44,780 nt of DNA from Bdellovibrionales bacterium (GTDB lineage Bacteria; Bdellovibrionota; Bdellovibrionia; Bdellovibrionales; Bdellovibrionaceae). The notes below the pieces were generated by a model, which was given only the letters and a program-made list of their open reading frames with translations, made no database searches and had not been told where the DNA came from. The stretch lies in contig JADJOV010000019.1 of NCBI GenBank assembly GCA_016713585.1, positions 1-44,780 on the forward strand, in the 5' to 3' direction. Made by a program: the position numbers and the translations under genes. Positions 1 to 9,581 of this stretch are shown piece by piece; the first letter of the stretch is position 1, and each line of letters opens with the position of its first letter.

Positions 1-159
1 CCAAGATATCGGTCGAGGTCGAGTTGGACTGTATGATTATTTGAAAATCTAGACCCCGGACTAGTCGAGGTCGTTAGCCCATTGGTGGAAGTTTGGCGGC
101 AGCGCGCTTTAGAGGATGGGCCCAGGCGATATGATTTTTTCCTCACGTCGTGAGGCGAG

Positions 160-303
160 ATGACCCATCACGAGGTAGATTTCACTATAGACCCTTGCCA
201 GGTCAACGTAGAGGCAATTCTGCGGCTGGCAGGCGATTTGCAAATTCAAAAAGCCACGATGTTGAAAGACTTCATCTTAACATGTAACAAGGAGGAAACG
301 TGA
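160..303 (+). CDS. Small ORF, unrecognised, possibly a gene remnant
   Basis: A 47-codon reading frame starts at an ATG preceded by GAGGCGAG. The product is hydrophilic with an amphipathic helix-like middle, and no family is recognised. Its TGA overlaps the GTG of the next small frame (GTGA), an arrangement typical of coupled genes, and the strong AAGGAGG lies inside its 3' end. Nothing else supports it as functional. It may be the surviving end of a longer gene. Confidence 0.25.
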   Translation: MTHHEVDFTIDPCQVNVEAILRLAGDLQIQKATMLKDFILTCNKEET

Positions 304-398
304 AATCAAAAGGCGAAGATACAAACAAAAGTGGTGATCATTCTTCTAAGAGGAAAACACAGGCTCCCAAGCATTCAGAGCCAAAGCATTTCCGATGA
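300..398 (+). CDS. Small lysine-rich hydrophilic ORF, probably broken
   Basis: A GTG start follows a near-perfect Shine-Dalgarno AAGGAGG (289-295). It encodes 32 residues rich in Lys, Ser, Asp and His and ends at TGA 396-398. Polar, low-complexity coding character continues in other frames to about 530 (Asp/Asn/Gln-rich, then a stretch ending at a TAG near 530), so the original gene was probably longer and has suffered frameshifts. No family is recognised. The SD is the best evidence that this was once translated. Confidence 0.25.
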   Translation: MKSKGEDTNKSGDHSSKRKTQAPKHSEPKHFR

Positions 399-657
399 CA
401 AGCAAAACCAATCTGATGATAAGAACAATGAAACCATTGCTTCAGAGGTATCCAGAAGAGCAAGTCAATGACCCAGATGAGTTTCCAGAAATAAATAACA
501 AAAGATATAACGACAAGTCTGACAGAGTTTAGAGTTGTGAGCAGTTACTTAAAAGTTGGAAGGGTCATTGAGAAAGTAGGCGGTCCTTGGTCGAAGACGG
601 GGCTGATTTTTCAAAGGTCGAAATAATATACTAACAACCCATATCAAAGGAGATTTT

Positions 658-1107
658 ATGAAAAGCAAAAATGAAGTCGTGTTAGGAATTTATAAGTCCC
701 GTCAGGAGGTAGAAAAGGCCATCGATACCCTAAAGGACGAGAATTTTTCGGCTTCAGACATTTCTGTTCTTGTGCCAGACCTTGCGGGGTCTCAAGACTT
801 CGCCCATACAAAAGAAACCAACGCCCCTGAAGGTGCTGCAACCGGTGCAGGGACAGGAGCCCTCATTGGCCTTGGAATTCCAGAGTATGAAGCCAAACGA
901 TATGAAGGGTTCGTCAAAAATGGTGGAATTCTATTGTCAGTTCATGCTGATTCCTCTGAAGAGGTGGCAAAGGCAAAAAAATGCCTTGAAGTGAGTGGCG
1001 CTGAAGATATTTCGTCAACTGGCGAAACGAAAAGTGAATGGAAATCTTCGCCCTATCAAGCCAAAGATTCAATGAACTCGCCAAGACCGATGGGTGTTTC
1101 AGAATAA
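658..1107 (+). CDS. General stress protein 17M-like (YflT-type) protein lacking its glycine-zipper core
   Basis: The start is fixed by AAGGAG seven bases before the ATG. The 149-residue product begins with the typical ferredoxin-like half (EVVLGIYKSRQEVEKAI, then SDISVLVPD), and the second half has IPEYEAKRYEG, GGILLSVH and the ending AEDISSTGE. In family members these halves are separated by roughly 40 residues of glycine/alanine-rich hydrophobic sequence. Here GAATGAGTGA runs straight into LIGLGIPEYEAK, so that segment is missing while the frame is kept. The family is associated with general stress responses, but its biochemical role is poorly known. The next gene is a superoxide dismutase, which fits a stress-related neighbourhood. 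Whether the shortened protein works cannot be judged from the sequence. Confidence 0.8.
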   Translation: MKSKNEVVLGIYKSRQEVEKAIDTLKDENFSASDISVLVPDLAGSQDFAHTKETNAPEGAATGAGTGALIGLGIPEYEAKRYEGFVKNGGILLSVHADSSEEVAKAKKCLEVSGAEDISSTGETKSEWKSSPYQAKDSMNSPRPMGVSE

Positions 1108-1184
1108 TTTGGAGTCGACATGAGCGTTGCCGGTCCTTCCCGCCCAGAGTCTCATTTAAACGATATAACTTAAAGGTAAAAACC

Positions 1185-1825
1185 ATGGAATCACAAAAAC
1201 TATATACCCTCCCTGAGCTCGACTATAGGTACGACGCGCTGGTTCCCTTTATTTCGGAAGATCTTCTACGGGTGCACCACACCAAACATCACACAGCCTA
1301 CGTTGAGGGTGCCAACGCGATACTGAGAAAGATGGACGAGGCCAAGATCAAACTGACGGATTTTGACGCAAAGGCGACCTTTAAGGACCTGTCATTTCAA
1401 GTTGGAGGGCACCTGTTGCATTCACTCTTCTGGAAAAATCTCGCACCCGCTGGAAAGGGCGGGGGGGATCTCCCGACTGGAAACGTCGCGAAAATCATCC
1501 AAGAAGAGTATGGTTCCGTTGAGCGCTTTAAAAAATCTTCTCACAGACCGCAATGAGTGCAGAGGGTTCAGGTTGGGCTGCTCTCACGTTTTGTCAAAGG
1601 ACGCAAAGACCAATGATAATGCAAGTCGAGAAGCACAATGTAAATATCTATCCGACGTTCAAGATCCTCATGGTTTTGGATGTGTGGGAACATGCCTATT
1701 ATCTCGACTACAAGAATGAAAGAGGTAGATTTCTTGAGGCCTTCTGGAATGTGGTAAACTGGAGTGAAGTGGACAAACGACTCGAGGGTCTGTCGGAGGC
1801 GAAGGCTGGCCCGTCACAAATTTAG
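1185..1825 (+). pseudogene. Fe/Mn superoxide dismutase, single-base frameshift
   Basis: Two reading frames together give a full-length Fe/Mn SOD of about 213 residues (superoxide to H2O2 and O2). Frame one (1185-1556) carries the first metal ligand region (VHHTKHH, His at about 31) and the second (GGHLLHSLFWKN). Frame two carries SAEGSGWA and the Asp/His ligands in DVWEHAYYLDY. Frame one ends at TGA 1554-1556. Reading AAA ATC TTC from 1532 restores the family sequence FKKIFSQTAMSAEGSGW, so the fault is one missing A in the A run at 1530-1535. All four metal ligands survive, so this is either a very recent pseudogene or a consensus error at a homopolymer. The ATG at 1185 is chosen because homology begins there; the upstream extension of the frame is non-homologous. 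Confidence 0.85.
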
Positions 1826-1888
1826 TTAGAAAAGGTTCATTTTTGTTGCAGATTCCTTGATGGTCATCCTGTGGAAAGGAAAATCAAA

Positions 1889-1962
1889 ATATCAAGGGGA
1901 TATATTTGAACAGACGACCAAGCTCCACAGGCCGCAATTTCCGTGGGCTATCGAGCGTCCAA
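1889..1962 (+). repeat. Degenerate copy of the rluA 5' end (start region and first ~20 codons)
   Basis: The leader TATCAAGGGGAT, a TTG at 1906 and codons for NRRPSSTGRNFRGLSS resemble the leader TATCAAGGAGAT, the TTG at 3378 and the codons TRRPGAKPRSSRGESP of the pseudouridine synthase gene. Similarity fades after about 1962. The two copies flank the HNH endonuclease remnant, so this looks like a partial duplication or the scar of an insertion into the 5' end of rluA. Confidence 0.6.
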
Positions 1963-1985
1963 GCAAAGAAAATCAGATGATAGAA

Positions 1986-2972
1986 TTAACATCCGGCTGT
2001 GTAACGAAATTTGTTGTGCGATGAACACATCGGCCTCAAATTGAAGGGCTCATTTCCGCCACCTGCAAATCGAGGTTGCACGTGGTCAACTTCAAGAAAC
2101 AGTTTTGACCCGCAAATCTTCCCAGTCCTTGAATCCTTAAATTGACACCCAAGATTCGGACTCAAAATGATTCTTTTGACCGACGATGGAATCGGTTTCC
2201 CAGAGATATTCTGAGTGCCTTTGACTTCCGCCGCGGAATTTGACTCCGCGCTGGGGACGTGACTTGTGCTTTTTGACGGAAGTATTGACTCCGGTTCGCT
2301 GTTTGACATAGCGCTGAGCAAGACTCGTAATCACCTCAGCAAATGTGGCCCCGGGCAGGGCGTGGGATAAAAGCTCCTTCGCTCGATCTAGAGTTTCCAT
2401 TTGCTCTTTGCTTTAAGGTCAGTTCAATTCTGACAGATTCATCTTTCTGAATCTTTTGCTTGAACTGAGTCTGCGGTGATAGGTTAAATTCCTTGGCCAA
2501 GATCAACTCACTCTCTGGCCCGGTTTTATTCTCGAGCCTTTCAAGAAGGTCCCTCTTTTCACTCGGCAAAAGCTGAGTCTTGTTTTCTTTCTTTGCAAGT
2601 CTGAGGACCTGCTGAACCTGAGACACTTGGGTTAACTTCAAGGTCCCATTTTTCGATCTTGTTTCAAGCTCTGGAACTTGCTGCATCATTCGCGCCGCAT
2701 CGATTCGGCGCTGGGCACTGGCCGGAGTATAGCCGATCTCTCCTGACCAAGTAGTCAAACAAACTGGAGCAGGCCATAGGAAGGTAGAGCTTTCGCAAAT
2801 CGATCTCGATAATAATTTGCAATATTTGATGGGTCAGTTTGCGCTCTTCTGCCACTCGGTTTTTAAGTTCGCAATGGAGTTCTTCGTTTTTAAGCTTGGA
2901 CAAATTTTCACAGGCAGATTGAAGTGCTTGAGGCTCCGAAGCCTCTTCGGAGGAGTTAAATTTTTGAGTCAT
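1986..2972 (-). pseudogene. HNH endonuclease, broken by three frameshifts
   Basis: Four overlapping minus-strand frames (2972-2664, 2758-2336, 2400-2137, 2321-1986) join into one protein of about 325 residues. The N-terminal helical part (ERKLTHQILQ, SSLFDYLVR, EIGYTPASAQRRIDAARMM) and the middle (METLDRAKELLSHALPG) resemble the DUF222-like HNH proteins abundant in Bdellovibrio. The C-terminus holds the HNH nuclease: LEVDHVQPRFAGGG followed by NLRPMCSSHN. The first shift is visible at about 2743, where DYLVR must continue into EIGYTP; the others lie at about 2400 and 2300. Such proteins are presumed nucleases of mobile or recombination origin, with unknown biological role. It is very unlikely to be expressed as one protein. 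Confidence 0.8.
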
Positions 2973-3377
2973 GGTTGATTCCTTTCTTGTGCTTGAAATT
3001 TCAGAAGGAGCATAACATGGGTTTTTGGAGCGCGTTTTTTAGGTTTTTGCAAATTGAGATAGTCTTTGGACGAGACGAATAGATTGCCTACAAATTGCTA
3101 AAACGGCCCCCAGTGTGGCGATCAACGATAGGAGCCGGGACCATCGCATTTTCATTTTTTTAGTAAGTCAGGGGCCGTCTGGTGAAAGAAAAAAAGTCGT
3201 CAATGGCAAAATGCATGACAAAGAGCATGATAAGCAAAATACTAATATAACATCGTATTCATTCCCATCCGTTGTTTCTCTTGGCGAGAAGGCAGAACGG
3301 CTTCAAATGACATTCGTCTTGACAAGATTTGAAAGCCATCGTCTGTTCAGGAATATCATAGTATCAAGGAGATTTTT
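2973..3377. other. Non-coding stretch between HNH remnant and rluA
   Basis: No supported gene was seen. A 21-codon frame (ATG 3018, preceded by AGGAG) is too short and featureless to call. The last 20 bases hold the rluA leader TATCAAGGAGA. Confidence 0.5.
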
Positions 3378-4252
3378 TTGACCAGACGACCAGGCGCTAA
3401 ACCCCGCAGTTCCCGTGGAGAATCGCCAGGTCAGGCGCCCAGTTTAAACCCATTCATAAACCCAGTCCGATCCCCAGTCAGGTCAGGACGACAGTTCAAC
3501 GTTCAGTTCGAGTTCCAAAGAAGCATCAGCCATTGGGTTTTGAGATCTTGTATGAAGATTCTGATTTAATTATCGGCAATAAAGCTCCTGGATATTTGAC
3601 GGTGGCGGCGCTCTGGGAACGAGAGAATACCATTCATCATATTTTGAATTCCTACGTTCGAAAGGGGAGCTCGCATTCAAAGAAGTGCGTGTTTGTGGTT
3701 CATCGACTTGATCAGGCGACCTCTGGAGTCTTAATTTTTGCGAAGACCCCAGAGGCTCAACAGTTTTTAAAAGAAGATTGGAAATCAACTGAAAAAATTT
3801 ATTTTGCAATAGTTCACGGAAAGCTTGAAAAGAAGCGTGGGCTGATCTCAAGCTACCTGAGTGAGGATGAGGACTATATGGTTCACTCTTCTGCCGACAG
3901 TGAGAGAGGAAAGCTGGCTGAAACTGAGTATGAGGTGGTCAAAGAATCATCGCTGTATAGTCTGGTGAAGATTCATTTACTCACTGGCAAGAAGAATCAG
4001 ATTCGGGTGCATCTGGCCGGCGAGGGGCATCCGATTGTTGGTGATACAAAATACGGTGCTGGCAAGAAGGATGATCTTAAGAACGCGAAGTCAATCAGAG
4101 CAAAGTCAATGGGATCGAAACTAGTAACATCGAAGCCGCTGATGCTTCATTCCTACTCGGTGACTCTGACCCACCCCTTTACTCGAAAGCGTCTGCGAGT
4201 TCAGGCTGAGGTGCCTGCCTATTTCAACCAGTTGGTTAGTTATCAATACTAA
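3378..4252 (+). CDS. RluA-family pseudouridine synthase with a frameshift in its N-terminal linker
   Basis: The catalytic body (from about 3533) contains the signature HRLDQATSG with the catalytic Asp, preceded by YEDSDLIIGNKAPG, and later GKKNQIRVHLAGEGHPIVGDTKYG, all typical of RluA-type RNA uridine isomerases acting on rRNA or tRNA. The C-terminal HSYSVTLTHPFT is also typical. The best start is TTG 3378, 4-5 bases after AAGGAGA. It encodes a basic, Pro/Ser/Arg-rich tail (TRRPGAKPRSSRG) in one frame. The continuation into the domain (TTVQRSVRVPKKHQPLGFEILYED) is in another frame with no stop after 3400, so a one-base indel lies between about 3415 and 3480. If real, translation could still begin near 3533 and give an almost complete domain. 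The exact target uridine cannot be told. Confidence 0.8.
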
Positions 4253-4305
4253 AATTTTCGTTACTAAAAAAAGATCGTTTATAGAAAGATCATGCGCAAA
4301 AATTG

Positions 4306-5769
4306 CTAATCTTCCGCAAAGTCTTTAACGACAATTCCAAATTTGCGTATTTTTCTGAGCAAGGTATTTTTCGGGATATTAGCCTGGGCGACGGTTTGAT
4401 TGATACGACCCTTATTTGCTTTCAACGCATTTATAATAAACTCTTTTTCCATTCCTTCTTTGAAGGCGTCGAAATCAAGAGGTCCTGAATATCCAAATAT
4501 CGACTTATCATTTGTTGGCGAAAACTCCGAAACAGATGAAAAGCTAGAAGATCTTTCCCCGTTATTCTTTGGTCTTTGTTCGCGAAGACTTTCAGGAAGG
4601 CTTGCTGCTTGAATCATGTTTGTTGTTTCGACGACAAAGGCTCTTTCGATCGCATTTTCGAGTTCACGAATATTTCCAGGCCAACGGTATGTTTGAAGTA
4701 ATTCCATGGCCTCGGGGCTTACGCCCAGCATTGGATTTTGATGTTGTTTAGTAAATTTCTTAACAAAGTGTTGAACCAAGGCCGGAATATCCTCCTTACG
4801 TTCGCGCAGAGGTGGAAGAAATATTGGCATAACGTTCAACCGATAGAAGAGGTCTTCTCGAAAAAGACCATCTTCCATCATTTTTTCCAAATTTCGATTG
4901 GTGGCGGCAATAATTCTCGTATTCGACTTAACTTCTCGATGGCTACCCACGGGGGTGAATTTTTTCTCCTGCAAGACTCTCAAAAGTTTCACTTGCATTT
5001 CTGGCTTGAGCTCGCCGACCTCATCTAAAAAGAGAGTTCCATTGTTAGCGACTTGAAATTTGCCTATCTTTCGCTCGCTGGCCCCAGTGAATGCACCCTT
5101 TTCATGGCCGAAAAGCTCGCTTTCCATCAAATTTTCTGGAATTGCACCGCAGTTAATTGCCACAAAGCTGCCTGATTTTCGGGGTGAATTGAAGTGGATA
5201 GCCTTTGCGACGAGTTCCTTTCCTGTTCCATTATCACCGCGAATCAAGACAGTGGTATCCACCTTGCAAAGTCGGTAAATCAAATGAAAGACCTCTTTCA
5301 TTTTTTGGGTTTGTCCAACAAATTCGCTTTCGATATCGTCATCAAAAATGGGATTTGAAAGAGCTAAACGAGCCACAAGGTCGCGAGCCTCGAGGGCCTT
5401 TCGTACAATTTTGGTCAAAAGCTCTGGCTTGACTGGCTTTTCAACATAATCATAGGCTCCATCTTTGATCGCAATCACAGCGTCATTAAGATTGCTGTGG
5501 GCCGTCATGATGACGACAAAAACTCGTGGGTCATGTTCCTTAATTTCCTTCAGAGCTTGAAGGCCATTGATTTCTGGCATGCGAACGTCCATCAGAACAA
5601 AATCCCAAGAACGGGTTTTGACTTGTTCGATGGCAGCCCGGCCATTGTCCGCTTCCTGAATTTCAAACTCAACTTCGGGGACTGAGGACCTTAGAATCGA
5701 AATGACATTGCGGCGAAGTTCGACCTCGTCATCAACGATGAGGACGCTCAATTGAGGGGTTGAGTTCAT
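4306..5769 (-). CDS. Sigma-54-dependent response regulator (NtrC type)
   Basis: A 487-residue enhancer-binding protein. The receiver domain spans about 8-125, with the acidic pair D13/D14, phosphoacceptor D61 (VLMDVRMPE), T89 and K111. The AAA+ domain spans about 150-385, with Walker A GDNGTGKE (178-185), the sigma-54 contact loop GAFTGA (225-230), Walker B GTLFLDE (244-250) and an arginine-finger region. The C-terminal Fis-type helix-turn-helix ends in NTLLRKIRKFGIVVKDF. The ATG at 5769 is preferred over an in-frame start 12 codons upstream because GGGAG precedes it and the receiver begins there. It lies 133 bases downstream of the CHASE2 kinase on the same strand, which is probably its partner. 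A miniature in-frame copy of this gene lies at 30579-30881. Confidence 0.93.
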   Translation of the reverse strand: MNSTPQLSVLIVDDEVELRRNVISILRSSVPEVEFEIQEADNGRAAIEQVKTRSWDFVLMDVRMPEINGLQALKEIKEHDPRVFVVIMTAHSNLNDAVIAIKDGAYDYVEKPVKPELLTKIVRKALEARDLVARLALSNPIFDDDIESEFVGQTQKMKEVFHLIYRLCKVDTTVLIRGDNGTGKELVAKAIHFNSPRKSGSFVAINCGAIPENLMESELFGHEKGAFTGASERKIGKFQVANNGTLFLDEVGELKPEMQVKLLRVLQEKKFTPVGSHREVKSNTRIIAATNRNLEKMMEDGLFREDLFYRLNVMPIFLPPLRERKEDIPALVQHFVKKFTKQHQNPMLGVSPEAMELLQTYRWPGNIRELENAIERAFVVETTNMIQAASLPESLREQRPKNNGERSSSFSSVSEFSPTNDKSIFGYSGPLDFDAFKEGMEKEFIINALKANKGRINQTVAQANIPKNTLLRKIRKFGIVVKDFAED

Positions 5770-5902
5770 AGGACTCCCTTTTTGGGTAGATGTCTTTCTG
5801 CACACCTTTTACTTCTCTCAGGCTTTTGATTGCAAGACTTTCTTGAAAAGCAGGGATTCATAGCGCAATGAGAATGGCGCGCATGGTAGGAATCAGGGGA
5901 AA

Positions 5903-7697
5903 CTATGTATGAAGTTCAAACGGAAGGGTAAAGGAAACGATAGTCCCATGTTTTGGGTGGTCAGGCCCTCGCTGGCTGGTGAGGCTCACTCGGCCTCCAT
6001 GGAGTTCAATAAAGTACTTGGCTAAATAGAGTCCCAGTCCAGAGCCCTTGGATTTCATATTTTGGTCTGAGCCTCTGACAAATTTGCCCCAGATCTTTGG
6101 AATTTCTTCAGGGGCGATGCCCTCGCCATGATCTTCAACCGACACTTTGACTCCCTGGTCAATTTCTTGGGAAATGATAGTTATTTTTTGACCGGGGGGG
6201 GAATAGTTAATGGCATTCTCAATGAGGTTAATCAAAACTTCTTTAATCAAAATGATATCAAATTCCAGAGAAAAAAGTGGTTCAAGGTTTTTGATTATTT
6301 CAATGTTTTTATTCTGGGCCAGCGGGTCAACTTGAAGAAGGGCTTGTTCAATAATTTCATTGAGATCAGCAGTCTCCTTATTGACTTTGAAATCCCTGGA
6401 TTCAACACGCAACAAATTGAGAATGGATTGAATATACCGGTTAAGCTCTTCACTATAGTTGTCGAGGTTAGCCAAGTCTAACTGAATTCTTGCATTTTCC
6501 GCATCCCGCTTGAGTCGATCCACAATTGCTTGAATTTTCGCGATCGGAGTTTTCAGATCATGACTAATGAGGCTCACAAAGTTATTTTTAAGTTGTTCCA
6601 GTTCAAAAAGGTTTTTTTGCTCCTGCTGCAGCCGAAAATTGGTTCTTTCAATTTTAGAGGCTTGGTAGCCGACAAAAATAAACCAGACAGTTCCCAAAAT
6701 CGTAATTGGTGTATAAATTGGGACCCATAAAAAGAACGAATCAAAAACCCAAGTCGAGAGGGCGGAAACCAAAAGAGCCAAGCCGAGGTAGAAAACCAAA
6801 ACAACACTCTGCGGGTAGTTCATGATGATGAAGACAGCTAGAATTGTGAATCCAAGAAGAAACAAAGCATACCCGAAAGGCGGCCATTTTTTTATCCAGC
6901 GATTTCCCGAGAGGTTGTCCACCACATGGCCAAGAATTTCTGCTCGATTCATGGCCCCCAAGGGGGTTGTCAGCTGTCCGCCAGAATTGGTGTCCGCACC
7001 AATCAAATTTCTTCCCAGCTAGTTTTTCCGCTAAATGAGGAAGCTTACTATTCTGCTGAGTGACTCTTCGAACCACCCCGTCATCATCTCGCTTCAGTTC
7101 ATGGGAACCAACATTCGTGGCGGTGTCATTCGAAAAGAGTGGCAGAAGTGGTCGATCCAGAGAATTGACAGTTGAGGACCAGAAAATAAGTGGATCAAGG
7201 AAAAACTTCTTATCGTCTTCAGTGAGGACGACCGAACCAATATTCTCACCAAAATAAAGGGTGACACCTATAGCCCGAGGCTTTTGCTTAAGAATCTTGG
7301 CCAGCAGAGACCTCCAGAGTTTTTGCTCCCAATAAAATCCATCGGTGATATCTGTCACCTCTCCAAGGGTCATCAGCGTGCGAGTTTTTGAGTCGAAAAC
7401 AAACTTAAGGTCACTGGGTTTTAGAATCACGACTGCGATATCTGAATTTTTGGGTAGATCTCCCCGCACCTGAAGTCTTTGATCATGTCCGGAAATTTCA
7501 TCATTGCTAAGGACAAAGAGCCCAATGAGCCAACAGAGCAAAAGACGGAGCCCGATGCCGCGACGGCGTTTGAACCAAAAAAAGAAATGAAACAGAAAGT
7601 TTCTCACGCATCGCACCATACCGTTTTTCACTGAAAAATCAATGAAATATAGAGCAAAATATGAAGTGATAATGGTGAACGCTCCCTTTAGACTCAC
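5903..7697 (-). pseudogene. CHASE2-domain sensor histidine kinase, single-base frameshift between sensor and kinase
   Basis: The upstream frame (to about 7006, with possible starts at 7697 or ATG 7619) has an N-terminal membrane segment and an extracytoplasmic CHASE2 domain (VRGDLPKNSDIAVV, PRAIGVTLYFGE, DDDGVVRRV). The downstream frame (7006-5903, 367 residues) has two or three further membrane segments (around WPPFGYALFLLGF and VLVFYLGLALLVSAL). It then has HisKA with the phosphoacceptor in SLISHDLKTP and HATPase motifs LIENAINYSP (N box), DHGEGIAPEE (G1) and GSGLGLYL (G2). Joining KKF to LIGADTNSGG needs removal of one T at about 7005-7008, giving one protein of about 570-600 residues. CHASE2 kinases sense unknown extracellular signals and phosphorylate a cognate regulator, probably the adjacent sigma-54 protein. 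Confidence 0.82.
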
Positions 7698-7774
7698 ACA
7701 TTCTGTGAGTTGTGTTTGACTGGTTAAAGTCGTCCACTTGTGAAGTCGGCAGGTTGAAGTTAAATTGAACTAAT

Positions 7775-8709
7775 ATGGATGTTATATGGATTTCAGAAAT
7801 GCTTGAATTCAGATCAACCCTCAAACTGCCAGCAGTAGCTCCAAAGTGGGCGTTGGCATTGGGTAATTTTGACGGGGTTCATTTAGGGCATCAGGCTCTT
7901 TTAGAGGGCCTGGCAAAGGCCGGAGCTAAATGGGCCTGTCCCCAAGCTGTAGTCACCTTTGAGCCTCATCCCAGGGAATTTTTTCAAACCCAGGCGACAC
8001 CCAAAACTTCCTGGCCACGGATCTGGGGGTCCTGGGATCTTCATCAGTTTCTGCGAGCCAAGAGTGTCAAAGCCTTGGTTGAGCAGACCTTTGATTTGGC
8101 CTTATCGCAAATGTCCGCAGAAGAATTTTTAAGGATATACGTTCAACCCATGGCACCCAAAGCCCTGGTGGTGGGACATGATTTTGCTTTTGGAAGTGGG
8201 CGGCGTGGTGGACTCGCGCTTCTGGCAGAGTTTGGGAGAAAGAATGAGTGCGAAATCGTCGTGATTGATCCGGTCATGTTCGGCGATGAGCGAGTTTCTA
8301 CGACTCAAATCAAAAAATATCTTGGTGAGCCTGATCTTGAGAGTGCAAGGGGGACTGTACAGCACGGCAAGCGCGAGGTCGAACAATTGGTGTGCCAACT
8401 GCAAACGTCGGTTTAGATTTTTGGCCGGCGCTGTGTCGTGGGGTGTACGCCGTCAGGGTTGATTTGTTAGCTCAGTCAATTTCGAAAAAGGGGGTTGCAA
8501 ATTTGGGACTAAACCCGACTGTGAGTCAAAATTCCAATGAGATTAAATTGGAGGTGCATATTTTTGATTTTTCAGGAGATCTTTATGGTCAGGATATCAA
8601 AGTGGAGTTTGCCAAATTTTTGCGCCCTGAGATGAAATTTGATCAGCTGAACCAACTTAAGTTTCAAATCTTGGAGGACTGTCGATTGGCTCGAGAGTTT
8701 TTGAAGTGA
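7775..8709 (+). pseudogene. ribF: Bifunctional riboflavin kinase / FAD synthetase (RibF), single-base frameshift
   Basis: The first frame (7775-8416) is the FMN adenylyltransferase half: ALGNFDGVHLGHQ (nucleotide-binding HxGH), VTFEPHPREFF, VVGHDFAFGSGRRG and DERVSTTQIKKYL. The second frame (to 8709) is the riboflavin kinase half: PTANVGL, GVYAVRV and EVHIFDFSGDLYGQ. The two meet at HGKR / GRTIGVPTANVGL, where one base is missing at about 8372-8376. Total length (about 311 codons) is normal for RibF. The pathway is riboflavin to FMN to FAD in the cytoplasm, normally essential, so a true loss would be remarkable and a sequencing error is a serious alternative. The start may be ATG 7775 or ATG 7799. 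The next gene overlaps the stop by four bases (GTGA). Confidence 0.88.
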
Positions 8710-9560
8710 AGCGTCGCCAAGTTGTTCGAATTCAAGGGAGCACGGTCGTCGGTGAGTCCCCGAGTATTGCAGAGATGTCATGGAGTTTTTTAGCCGGGTA
8801 TTCTCTCAATGAAAACTTGGGGATTGATTTTGTACAAGAACCTGTCCGAGATTTTCAGAGAGTCAAGGCCGGTCTGGAAATTCTGGCAGTTCGTATTCCA
8901 CTGGAAGATTCGCCCCAACTTCTTGCGAGTATTCCAAGCCGCCCCGCTGATGTTAATCAGATCAAGGCCTTTGATCACTGGATTTACGAAGGAACTCAGT
9001 TTTGGCCGAGACTTCTATGGGCAAAAGCAATCAGATCCTTAATTGTTTCGAAGGTCAATTCTCTCGATATTCGTCAAGCTTGTATTATTGTGGGAGAAGG
9101 GGCTTGGGTCACCCTATCGGCTTGGGTTGCTGCCGATCTTGGATACTCCCGAATTTTTGTGGTGAACGAAAATCCCCTCGGACTTGACAAGCAAGTCGGG
9201 CTTTTAAAATCTGTTCTCGTGGGTTTAGAGATCCAGGGAATTCCTGCGGATCAACTGACTCTACAAATAATAAAGTGTAGTTTACTATTAAACAGTCTTG
9301 ATTTGAGCAACAAACCTGAGCTTTTGGGAGATATTGGGTATTTCAATTTTATGTCAGCCCTCGGACTGGTGGTGGATTTGCCTTCCTTTATTTGTAATCA
9401 TGATCTCTTGAGCGAGGCAGATAGTGCTGGATTGTTGATATTAGATTCCCTGGATTTACAGGCCCATCTTGACTTTGATTTTTTGCGAATGATCAAAGCT
9501 CCGGGTGTCACGGAGCCTCAACGATCCCAATTTGTCGACGAATGGCGAAGCAAGAATTAA
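8706..9560 (+). CDS. Rossmann-fold protein resembling shikimate dehydrogenase
   Basis: The GTG start overlaps the ribF TGA (GTGA), so translation is probably coupled. The 284-residue protein has a candidate dinucleotide-binding loop in the middle (ACIIVGEGAWVTLSAWVAADLGYSRIFVVNE, about residues 140-170), laid out like the VLGAGG.A...L...G...I.V.NR region of AroE. An N-terminal region would correspond to the substrate domain. The canonical glycine triad and the catalytic Lys/Asp context of AroE are not clearly present, so it may be a diverged relative with another role. The assignment rests on pattern only. An aroB-like gene lies 10.7 kb away and is not part of this operon. Confidence 0.5.
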   Translation: MKRRQVVRIQGSTVVGESPSIAEMSWSFLAGYSLNENLGIDFVQEPVRDFQRVKAGLEILAVRIPLEDSPQLLASIPSRPADVNQIKAFDHWIYEGTQFWPRLLWAKAIRSLIVSKVNSLDIRQACIIVGEGAWVTLSAWVAADLGYSRIFVVNENPLGLDKQVGLLKSVLVGLEIQGIPADQLTLQIIKCSLLLNSLDLSNKPELLGDIGYFNFMSALGLVVDLPSFICNHDLLSEADSAGLLILDSLDLQAHLDFDFLRMIKAPGVTEPQRSQFVDEWRSKN

Positions 9561-9581
9561 TGTTTCACCAGGCTTAATGGT

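Noticed and set aside
3115..3381. An 88-codon plus-strand frame before rluA
   Set aside because: It has no ribosome binding site or recognisable domain, and it covers the rluA leader.
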